Shown: positions 26,148-33,283 of the stretch, one piece after another | Numbering within the stretch: position 1 is the first letter of the stretch | Layout: every line of letters begins with the position of its first letter | Source of the DNA: an uncultured Bacteroidales bacterium | Lineage (GTDB): Bacteria > Bacteroidota > Bacteroidia > Bacteroidales > UBA11471 | DNA: 64,000 nucleotides | Reading direction: 5' to 3' | NCBI GenBank assembly: GCA_947589325.1 | Contig: CANQAM010000005.1 | Location: 1 to 64,000 of the forward strand | Translations under genes and position numbers: made by a program | Notes under the pieces: model-generated | What the model was told of the DNA's origin: nothing | The model's database searches: none | What the model saw: only the letters and a program-made list of their open reading frames with translations

Positions 26148-28025
26148 ATGAAATTCGACTATGACGTAATCGTGGTAGGTGCCGGTCATGCCGGTTGCGA
26201 AGCGGCTTCCGCAGCAGCTCGGCTCGGCTCGGAAACGCTGCTTATCACTATGGATATGAACAAGATAGCCCAGATGAGTTGCAATCCGGCTATCGGCGGC
26301 ATAGCCAAAGGGCAAATCGTGCGCGAAATCGATGCGCTCGGCGGACAGACCGGTATCGTTACCGACAAAACCGCCCTCCAATTCCGTATGCTCAACCGCT
26401 CGAAAGGTCCTGCCATGTGGAGTCCGCGCGCACAAAGCGACCGCCAAAAATTCATTCAGACATGGCGGGGTGTTCTCGAAAATACCGATCATCTATATCT
26501 TTGGCAAGACAGTGTTAAACATTTGATTATCAATAAAGATAATACCATTTCCGGCGTGATTACCAACATGGAGGTAACTTTCCGCGCCCGAGCCGTAGTA
26601 CTTACTTGCGGCACGTTCATGAACGGATTGATGCACATCGGCCGCGTACAGCTCAAAGGCGGGCGCGTGGCAGAACCCGCCTCCTACGGCATCACCGAAC
26701 AACTCGTGGAAATGGGCTTCACTGCCGGCCGCATGAAGACGGGAACTCCCGTGCGCATCGATGGTCGCAGCATACGCTACGACCTGATGACCGAACAAAA
26801 AGGGGAAGACGACTTCCACAAATTTTCGTTCCTCGACAACGTGCACCGCACCTTGCAACAACAGAGCTGCTGGATTACCTACACCAACGAAGCCGTACAC
26901 GACATTCTGCGGCAGGGCTTCCCCGATTCGCCGCTCTACAACGGACAAATAAAAAGCATCGGTCCGCGATACTGCCCCAGCATCGAAACGAAAATCGTCA
27001 CTTTTCCCGATAAAACCGAGCACCAGCTCTTCCTCGAACCGGAGGGAGAAACGAGCAGGGAATTTTATTTGAACGGCTTTTCCTCCTCGCTCCCGCTCGA
27101 TATACAGATACGGGCGCTGCAAGAGATTCCGGCATTCAAAGATATTCGCATCTATCGTCCGGGTTATGCCATCGAATACGACTACTTCGACCCGACGCAG
27201 CTCACGCACACCCTCGAAACAAAACAGGTGAAAGGGTTATTTTTTGCCGGACAAATCAACGGAACAACCGGCTACGAAGAGGCTGCCGGACAAGGATTGA
27301 TTGCAGGCATAAATGCCCATTTGCGCAGTCAGAGCGGCGGTGAATTTACACTAAACCGCGACGAAGCTTATATCGGCGTACTCATCGACGACCTCGTAAC
27401 CAAAGGTGTCGATGAGCCGTACCGCATGTTCACCTCCCGCGCCGAATACCGCATACTTCTGCGACAGGACGATGCCGATATGCGCCTTACACCGAAAGGT
27501 TACGAACTCGGACTGGCAAGCAACGAGCGCTACCGCCTGCTCCGCGAAAAAGAAGAGCACCGAAATCGTATTATCCGTTTCGCCCAAGAATATTCCGTAA
27601 AAATGAATCAGATAAATCCGGCACTCGAACAACAAGGCTACGCCCCTCTGCGGCAAGGAATGAAACTCGTCGATTTGATTCTGCGCCCGCAACTCACCAT
27701 CGGCGCCGTTGCCTCGTGGCTCCCGGCCTTGCAAGAACAGCTCGACCTCATTCCGTCGCGACGGGAAGAAATAACCGAAGCCGCCGAAATCTGCATCAAA
27801 TACGAAGGATACATCGAACGGGAAAAATTGATTGCCGATAAAATATCGCGCCTCGAGAATATCCGCATCAAAGGAAAATTCGATTACAATACCATACAGC
27901 AAATTTCCATCGAAGCCCGACAGAAACTTTCGAAGATAGACCCCGAAACCATCGCGCAAGCCTCACGGATACCGGGCATATCGCCGAGCGACATAAACAT
28001 TCTGTTGGTTTTGTTAGGAAGATAA
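26148..28025 (+). CDS. mnmG: tRNA uridine-5-carboxymethylaminomethyl modification enzyme MnmG
   Basis: The FAD protein that, with MnmE, installs cmnm5U at position 34 of several tRNAs. The 625-aa product has the dinucleotide-binding VVGAGHAGCEAASAAARLG (9-27), the conserved NPAIGGIAKGQIVREIDALGG, the GGRVAEPASYGI region with RMKTGTPVRID, and the late FAQINGTTGYEEAAGQG-like stretch. The C-terminal helical domain binds MnmE and tRNA. Length is standard. A parS palindrome begins 1 bp after the stop, and apt follows. Confidence 0.97.
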   Translation: MKFDYDVIVVGAGHAGCEAASAAARLGSETLLITMDMNKIAQMSCNPAIGGIAKGQIVREIDALGGQTGIVTDKTALQFRMLNRSKGPAMWSPRAQSDRQKFIQTWRGVLENTDHLYLWQDSVKHLIINKDNTISGVITNMEVTFRARAVVLTCGTFMNGLMHIGRVQLKGGRVAEPASYGITEQLVEMGFTAGRMKTGTPVRIDGRSIRYDLMTEQKGEDDFHKFSFLDNVHRTLQQQSCWITYTNEAVHDILRQGFPDSPLYNGQIKSIGPRYCPSIETKIVTFPDKTEHQLFLEPEGETSREFYLNGFSSSLPLDIQIRALQEIPAFKDIRIYRPGYAIEYDYFDPTQLTHTLETKQVKGLFFAGQINGTTGYEEAAGQGLIAGINAHLRSQSGGEFTLNRDEAYIGVLIDDLVTKGVDEPYRMFTSRAEYRILLRQDDADMRLTPKGYELGLASNERYRLLREKEEHRNRIIRFAQEYSVKMNQINPALEQQGYAPLRQGMKLVDLILRPQLTIGAVASWLPALQEQLDLIPSRREEITEAAEICIKYEGYIEREKLIADKISRLENIRIKGKFDYNTIQQISIEARQKLSKIDPETIAQASRIPGISPSDINILLVLLGR

Positions 28026-28041
28026 TGTTCCACGTGGAACA
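28026..28041. other. parS: parS partition site
   Basis: TGTTCCACGTGGAACA is a perfect 16-bp palindrome and fits the bacterial ParB-binding consensus TGTTNCACGTGNAACA exactly. It sits between mnmG and apt, immediately after the mnmG stop. parS sites cluster near chromosomal origins, and mnmG (gidA) is often origin-proximal. The parAB genes are not in the window. Confidence 0.85.
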
Positions 28042-28055
28042 ATAAAAAACAACTT

Positions 28056-28580
28056 ATGGAAATAAACGACATTTATAAGCAAGTTCGCGATATTCCGGAT
28101 TTTCCGAAGCCCGGAATATTGTTCAAAGATCTCACCACCGTATTCAAAAACGGGGAATCGGTAAAACTGTTGAGCGACGAACTCTACCGCCTTTACAAAG
28201 ACAAAGGCATCACCAAAGTCGCCGGCATCGAATCGCGCGGCTTCATTATGGGGCCGATATTGGCTGCTCGGCTCGGCGTCGGATTCGTACCGGTGCGCAA
28301 GCCCGGCAAGCTGCCGGCCGAAACGTGGACAGAAACCTTTGAAAAAGAGTACGGTTGCGATGCTATCGAAATACACCGCGATGCTATCGCGCCCGACGAA
28401 GTAATGCTGCTGCACGACGACCTGTTGGCAACGGGCGGAACGATGCTGGCAGCCTATCATCTGATACAACGATTCCACCCGCGCAAGATATACATCAACT
28501 TTTTATCGGAAATCGTTGTTCTTCGTGGTCGAAGCGTATTTCCTTCCGATGTAGAAATAGAAACGATACTTAAATTCTGA
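28056..28580 (+). CDS. apt: Adenine phosphoribosyltransferase
   Basis: Salvages adenine with PRPP to AMP. The 174-aa protein has the N-terminal DIPDFPKPGILFKDLTTVF, the GIESRGFIMG loop and the PRPP motif in LLHDDLLATGGTM (about 122-134). The usual VDD-start of that motif reads HDD here. Length and order are typical. It lies 14 bp after the parS palindrome and 8 bp before uvrC. Confidence 0.95.
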   Translation: MEINDIYKQVRDIPDFPKPGILFKDLTTVFKNGESVKLLSDELYRLYKDKGITKVAGIESRGFIMGPILAARLGVGFVPVRKPGKLPAETWTETFEKEYGCDAIEIHRDAIAPDEVMLLHDDLLATGGTMLAAYHLIQRFHPRKIYINFLSEIVVLRGRSVFPSDVEIETILKF

Positions 28581-28588
28581 ACGACATC

Positions 28589-30376
28589 TTGGCGAACGAC
28601 AACGAACATATACGACATCTGCTCTCCCTCCTGCCAAACTCACCCGGAGTATATCAATACTTCAACAAAGACGGGAGCATCATCTATGTGGGAAAAGCCA
28701 AGAATCTGAAAAAAAGAGTTCACAGCTACTTCAATCGGAATCATGAATCACCCCGCACGTCGATGTTGGTGCGGAACATTTACGATATAAAATACATTGT
28801 CGTCGCCAACGAAGAAGATGCCTTGCATCTCGAAAACTCTCTCATCAAAGAGTACAAGCCGCGCTACAATGTGATGCTTAAAGACGACAAAACCTATCCG
28901 TGGATTACGATACGCAACGAGTATTTTCCCCGCGTGGCATTCACGCGCAAAGTCATACACGACGGTTCTAAATATTTCGGGCCTTACGGCAATGTGCAGA
29001 TTGCCCGTACCATGCTCGAATTGATACGCAGCCTCTATCCCATTCGCACCTGTCCCCATGCCCTCACGCCCGATAACATCAAAAATCGCCGCTACCGCAA
29101 ATGTCTGCAATATCATATCCACAATTGCAAAGCTCCGTGCGAAGCGCTGCAAACGGAAGAAGAGTATCTCGGATATATCGCACAAATACGCCAAATCCTT
29201 AACGGAAATACCCAGCAATTGAGCGAACATCTCCGCGAAGAAATGAATCTGCTCGCCGGACAATTGAAATTCGAAGAGGCACAAGAACTGAAAGAAAAGT
29301 ACCTTTTACTCGAAAAATATCGGGCAAAGTCGGTCATCGTCAGTACGACCATTCACAACGTAGATGTATTTTCGTACGAAGAAGACGACGACAACGTCTA
29401 TGTCAATTACATGCACATGCGCAACGGCAGCATCGTGCAAAGCTATACTATCGAATACCGGAAAAAACTCGATGAAAGCAAAGAAGAAATCCTTTCGCTG
29501 GCAATTGCCGAACTGCGCAGCCGTTTCAAAAGCGAATCGCGCGAAATCATCGTTCCGTTCCTGCCCGAATCGGAGTTTGAAAATGTAACATTTCTCGTTC
29601 CGCAACGAGGAGACAAACGCAAATTACTCGAAGTTTCTACACAAAATGTCAGGCAATACAAGCTCGACAAACTGAAAAGTTCGGAAAAACTGAACCCTGA
29701 CCAACGTGTTATACGCATACTTTCACGGGCACAAAAAGATTTCAAGTTGAAAACACTACCCATGCACATCGAATGTTTCGACAATTCCAACACACAAGGC
29801 GTGCTTCCCGTGTCGTCGTGCGTCGTATTCCGCAAGGCGAAACCATCGCGAAAAGATTACCGGCATTTCAATGTAAAGACCGTCGAAGGGCCCGATGATT
29901 TCGCGTCGATGTATGAAGCCGTATTTCGTCGTTACAAGCGGCTTTCCGAAGAAGGCGAACCTCTGCCCGACTTGGTGGTAGTCGATGGAGGAAAAGGACA
30001 GCTCAGCGCTGCCGGCGAAGCCTTGAAAGACTTGCAGTTGGACATTCCGATTATCGGCATCGCCAAACGGTTGGAAGAGATATTTTTCCCGAACGACCCG
30101 ATACCGCTCTATCTCGACAAAAACAGCGAAAGCCTGCGCCTCATACAGCAGATGCGCGACGAAGCCCACCGTTTCGGTATTACGCACCACCGTAACCGCC
30201 GCAGTAAAAAACAGGTAGAATCGGCTCTCGACAAAATCAAAGGCATCGGACCGAAAACGCGGGATTTGCTGCTCACCCGTTATAAGAGCGTCAAACGCAT
30301 CAAAGAAGCTCCGTACGAAGAATTGGCGCAACTTATCGGAGAGGCAAGAGCTCGAACCGTCCTCGATAATTTATAG
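28589..30376 (+). CDS. uvrC: Excinuclease ABC subunit C
   Basis: The dual-incision nuclease subunit of nucleotide excision repair. The 595-aa protein has the N-terminal GIY-YIG domain (SPGVYQYF, IIYVGKAKNLKKRV), a UvrB-interacting UVR helix pair (about 200-235), the RNase H-like domain (HIECFDNSNTQG; VVDGGKGQLSAA) and a C-terminal helix-hairpin-helix (IKGIGPKTRDLLL). The start is a TTG at 28589: conserved GIY-YIG sequence begins within the first 15 residues and no in-frame ATG or GTG lies close by. It is 8 bp after apt. Confidence 0.96.
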   Translation: MANDNEHIRHLLSLLPNSPGVYQYFNKDGSIIYVGKAKNLKKRVHSYFNRNHESPRTSMLVRNIYDIKYIVVANEEDALHLENSLIKEYKPRYNVMLKDDKTYPWITIRNEYFPRVAFTRKVIHDGSKYFGPYGNVQIARTMLELIRSLYPIRTCPHALTPDNIKNRRYRKCLQYHIHNCKAPCEALQTEEEYLGYIAQIRQILNGNTQQLSEHLREEMNLLAGQLKFEEAQELKEKYLLLEKYRAKSVIVSTTIHNVDVFSYEEDDDNVYVNYMHMRNGSIVQSYTIEYRKKLDESKEEILSLAIAELRSRFKSESREIIVPFLPESEFENVTFLVPQRGDKRKLLEVSTQNVRQYKLDKLKSSEKLNPDQRVIRILSRAQKDFKLKTLPMHIECFDNSNTQGVLPVSSCVVFRKAKPSRKDYRHFNVKTVEGPDDFASMYEAVFRRYKRLSEEGEPLPDLVVVDGGKGQLSAAGEALKDLQLDIPIIGIAKRLEEIFFPNDPIPLYLDKNSESLRLIQQMRDEAHRFGITHHRNRRSKKQVESALDKIKGIGPKTRDLLLTRYKSVKRIKEAPYEELAQLIGEARARTVLDNL

Positions 30377-30400
30377 TATAACGTTTATAATCAACAGTTT

Positions 30401-30853
30401 ATGAGAATCGTCGCACAACGGGTATCGCACGCATCGGTGAGTATCGGCGGACATATGAAATCGCAAATCGGAAACGGGCTGCTGATACTTGTCGGCATAG
30501 AAGACGCCGACGATGAAAACGATGTGGAATGGATAAGCAAAAAAATCGTAAATTTGCGCATCTTCGACGACGAAAACGGCGTCATGAATCTTTCGGTCAA
30601 AGATGTAAACGGAGAAATGTTGATAGTCAGCCAGTTCACACTGTTCGCCTCGACAAAAAAAGGCAACAGACCCTCCTACATCAGAGCATCGAAACACGAA
30701 CACGCCATACCGTTGTACGAATCTTTCTGCCGGAAAGTAGCCGAAGAAACGGGGAAAGTCCCCGCAACCGGCGAGTTCGGCGCCGACATGCAAATCGAAT
30801 TGCTGAACAACGGACCGGTAACCATCTGCATAGACTCGAAAAACAAAGAATAA
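30401..30853 (+). CDS. dtd: D-aminoacyl-tRNA deacylase
   Basis: Hydrolyses D-amino acids, such as D-Tyr, from mischarged tRNA. The 150-aa protein has MRIVAQRVSHASV at the N-terminus, the active-site LIVSQFTLFA (SQFT motif with the catalytic Thr) and the Gly-cisPro motif NNGPVTI near the C-terminus. Length and motif order are canonical. mazG starts 1 bp after its stop, so the two are tightly coupled. Confidence 0.95.
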   Translation: MRIVAQRVSHASVSIGGHMKSQIGNGLLILVGIEDADDENDVEWISKKIVNLRIFDDENGVMNLSVKDVNGEMLIVSQFTLFASTKKGNRPSYIRASKHEHAIPLYESFCRKVAEETGKVPATGEFGADMQIELLNNGPVTICIDSKNKE

Positions 30854-30854
30854 A

Positions 30855-31193
30855 ATGACTCTGCAAGAACTGCAAGACTGCGTCGATCGCTGGATAAAAG
30901 AGTACGGTGTCCGCTACTTCAACGAGCTTACCAATATGGCGATACTCACCGAAGAAGTGGGCGAAGTGGCCCGCATCATCGCCCGAAAATACGGCGAACA
31001 ATCGTTTAAGGAGAGCGACAAAAACAACAATTTATCCGATGAAATCGCCGATGTGCTCTGGGTTCTCGTGTGCCTCGCCAACCAGACGGGCATCGACCTC
31101 ACAGAGGCCATGCAGCGCAATATCGACAAAAAAACGAAGCGCGACGCCCTGCGCCACCGCCAAAACGAAAAAATCAACCCGAATACGAAATAA
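30855..31193 (+). CDS. MazG-family nucleotide pyrophosphohydrolase
   Basis: A 112-aa single-domain MazG-like protein that would cleave nucleoside triphosphates, possibly non-canonical ones, to monophosphates. The all-alpha metal site is visible as TEEVGEVARIIAR (Glu pair) and LSDEIADVLWVL (E-x2-D). It is shorter than the two-domain E. coli MazG and fits the single-domain class common in Bacteroidota. It lies between dtd and deoC, consistent with nucleotide housekeeping. Confidence 0.88.
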   Translation: MTLQELQDCVDRWIKEYGVRYFNELTNMAILTEEVGEVARIIARKYGEQSFKESDKNNNLSDEIADVLWVLVCLANQTGIDLTEAMQRNIDKKTKRDALRHRQNEKINPNTK

Positions 31194-31205
31194 AAAATTC
31201 CCGAT

Positions 31206-32081
31206 ATGGACAGATACAATGAAATGCTGAAAAGCTACAACACCGATTATCGCGATGAAATCGTCCGTCAGGAGGTCGAAAAGATTCTGCGCGAAAACAT
31301 CGCGCGCAACAGCAACGAGGAGGTGTATCGCTTCCTTTTCGGCTGCATAGACCTCACCTCTCTCAATCCTACCGATAACCAGAGACAAATCGCCGCATTC
31401 ACGCGACAGGTAAACGAATTCGACAATCAAAATCCCGAATTGAACCATGTCGCTGCCGTATGCGTCTACCCCAATCTCGTGGAGTGCGTGCGCATGAATC
31501 TCGAAGTTTCCGACGTAAACATCGCAGCCGTAGCCGGCGGATTCCCTTCATCGCAGACATTCACCGAAGTAAAAGTCGCCGAAACGGCACTTGCCGTAGC
31601 CGAAGGGGCGAACGAGATAGACACAGTAATGAACGTTGGACAATTCCTCAACGAAGAATATGAGGATATTTGCGATGAAATCGTGGAAATAAAACACGCC
31701 TGCCGCAATGCCCGCCTGAAAGTGATTCTGGAAACCGGTGCGCTGGGCAGCTGTTCCAACGTGAAAAAAGCAGCGCTATTAGCCATTTATTCCGGCGCCG
31801 ATTTCATCAAGACCTCGACCGGCAAAATTACTCCGGGTGCAACGCCCGAAGCCTTCTACGTCATGTGTCAGGCAATCAAGGAGTATCACAAAAAGACCGG
31901 TACCCGCATCGGAATCAAAGCCGCCGGAGGAATTTCCGAAACCGCCGAAGCCGTCAAGTACTACACCCTTGCCGAAGCCGTGCTGGGCGAAGAATGGTTG
32001 AGCAAAGAGTATTTCCGCATCGGCGCAAGCCGCTTGGCAACCGCTCTGCTCGACTCCATCGTTTCAGCAGGGAAAAAGTAG
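31206..32081 (+). CDS. deoC: Deoxyribose-phosphate aldolase
   Basis: A class I aldolase splitting 2-deoxyribose 5-phosphate to acetaldehyde and glyceraldehyde 3-phosphate. The 291-aa protein has CIDLTSLNPTDN, VCVYPNLVE, the Schiff-base lysine in DFIKTSTGK and GIKAAGGIS, with a second conserved Lys. At 291 aa it is longer than E. coli DeoC (259), mainly by an N-terminal extension, as in other Bacteroidota. It ends the apt-uvrC-dtd-mazG-deoC series and is followed by a hairpin terminator. Confidence 0.93.
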   Translation: MDRYNEMLKSYNTDYRDEIVRQEVEKILRENIARNSNEEVYRFLFGCIDLTSLNPTDNQRQIAAFTRQVNEFDNQNPELNHVAAVCVYPNLVECVRMNLEVSDVNIAAVAGGFPSSQTFTEVKVAETALAVAEGANEIDTVMNVGQFLNEEYEDICDEIVEIKHACRNARLKVILETGALGSCSNVKKAALLAIYSGADFIKTSTGKITPGATPEAFYVMCQAIKEYHKKTGTRIGIKAAGGISETAEAVKYYTLAEAVLGEEWLSKEYFRIGASRLATALLDSIVSAGKK

Positions 32082-32105
32082 AGATTTCCCGATGAATCCG
32101 ATAAA

Positions 32106-32138
32106 AAAGGCGGCAGAAATAAAAATTCCGCCGCCTTT
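32106..32138. terminator. Terminator between deoC and the polyprenyl synthase gene
   Basis: AAAGGCGGC (32106-32114) pairs with GCCGCCTTT (32130-32138), with T residues on both strands. It lies between the convergent stops of deoC and the polyprenyl diphosphate synthase gene, so it can act in both directions. Confidence 0.75.
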
Positions 32139-32155
32139 CATTTTATACTTATAAG

Positions 32156-33145
32156 TTATTTTTTTCGTTCCAGCGTATAATCAAGAACTTCCAACAGAGC
32201 AGTCGCCGCATCGGAAGGCATGAACGGTCGGAGAATTTCCGCCGCTTCATCGCGCAGGCGAGCCATTACACTCTCGGCATACTCGATTCCGCCCGACTTT
32301 TTGGCATATTCGGCAAGCCGGCACACATCGTCGCCGGTAAGCTCCTGCTTCCGAATCAACGCCGCCATTTCGCCCCGCTCCGGCTCCGCACCATGCGTCA
32401 GCGCATAGATGAGCGGCAGGGTTACTTTCCCCTCTTTCAGGTCGCAGCCCGATGTCTTTCCCGTCTCTTTCGAGTCGAAATAATCGAAAATATCGTCTCT
32501 TATCTGGAAGCAAAGTCCCAATTTCTCGCCGAAACACATCAAGGCATTTTGCTGCTCTGCCGTGGCACCGGCAGTCAAAGCGCCTATCTGCATACAGACC
32601 TTAAACAGAGAAGCTGTCTTTTGCCGTATGACACGGAAGTAGGCTTCTTCGTCGATTTCTTTTTTCTGAACGACGGAAATTTGGTCTATCTCGCCTTGCG
32701 CCAAAACAGCACCCAGCTCTCCCAACACGGTAATGACGGAAGTCTCGCCGGTAAGCAGCGCCATGCGCAGCACATTCGACACGAAATAGTCGCCCGCCAG
32801 CACCGCCACCCGATTGTCCCACACGGCATTGAGAGTCTCTCTGCCCCGTCGGAGTTTCGACTCATCGACCACATCGTCGTGAATGAGCGTGGCATTGTGC
32901 AGCAGCTCCACGGCAGCGGCGCCGTAAATGGTTTCCTCCTTCACCTCCCCCGTCATGCGTGCAGCCAGCAATACCAGTATGGCGCGTATCTGTTTGCCCT
33001 TTGTCAAAAGATAGTAATCCACGATTTGCGAAAGCAGCGGATTCGACGACGACAAAGCCTGCTTCATCACTTCGTTCAACCGTGCCAAATCGCTTTCTAT
33101 CGAGCGTTTTATCCTCGACAATATATCATCGTTCATCGTCTTCAT
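32156..33145 (-). CDS. Trans-polyprenyl diphosphate synthase
   Basis: Chain-elongating isoprenyl synthase that would make the long polyprenyl diphosphate for menaquinone, extending FPP with IPP. The 329-aa product has the first Asp-rich motif in LIHDDVVDESKLRRGRE, the second in FQIRDDIFDYF, and the allylic-binding GKQIRAILVLLAA. Start candidates are ATG 33145 (MKTMNDD, used here) and ATG 33136 (MNDDIL); an upstream TTG is less likely. The chain length of the product (octa- or nona-prenyl) is not readable. It is divergent from polA across 138 bp. Confidence 0.9.
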   Translation of the reverse strand: MKTMNDDILSRIKRSIESDLARLNEVMKQALSSSNPLLSQIVDYYLLTKGKQIRAILVLLAARMTGEVKEETIYGAAAVELLHNATLIHDDVVDESKLRRGRETLNAVWDNRVAVLAGDYFVSNVLRMALLTGETSVITVLGELGAVLAQGEIDQISVVQKKEIDEEAYFRVIRQKTASLFKVCMQIGALTAGATAEQQNALMCFGEKLGLCFQIRDDIFDYFDSKETGKTSGCDLKEGKVTLPLIYALTHGAEPERGEMAALIRKQELTGDDVCRLAEYAKKSGGIEYAESVMARLRDEAAEILRPFMPSDAATALLEVLDYTLERKK

Positions 33146-33194
33146 TACAAAAAAAGTATCGGCTTTCAAACAAATACGTCTACCTATTTGGTTG

Positions 33195-33202
33195 CAAAAA
33201 TA
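33195..33202 (-). promoter_or_regulatory. -7 element of the polyprenyl synthase gene
   Basis: On the minus strand the bases read TATTTTTG, a TAnnTTTG box about 50 bp before the start codon at 33145. It lies in the divergent gap with polA. Confidence 0.5.
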
Positions 33203-33283
33203 AGAATAAAACCCGAAGAATCGGCAGAATTTTGTAAATTTACCTCGCGGATTTTTCCGCCAACCCGTTATACAAATACCGCC

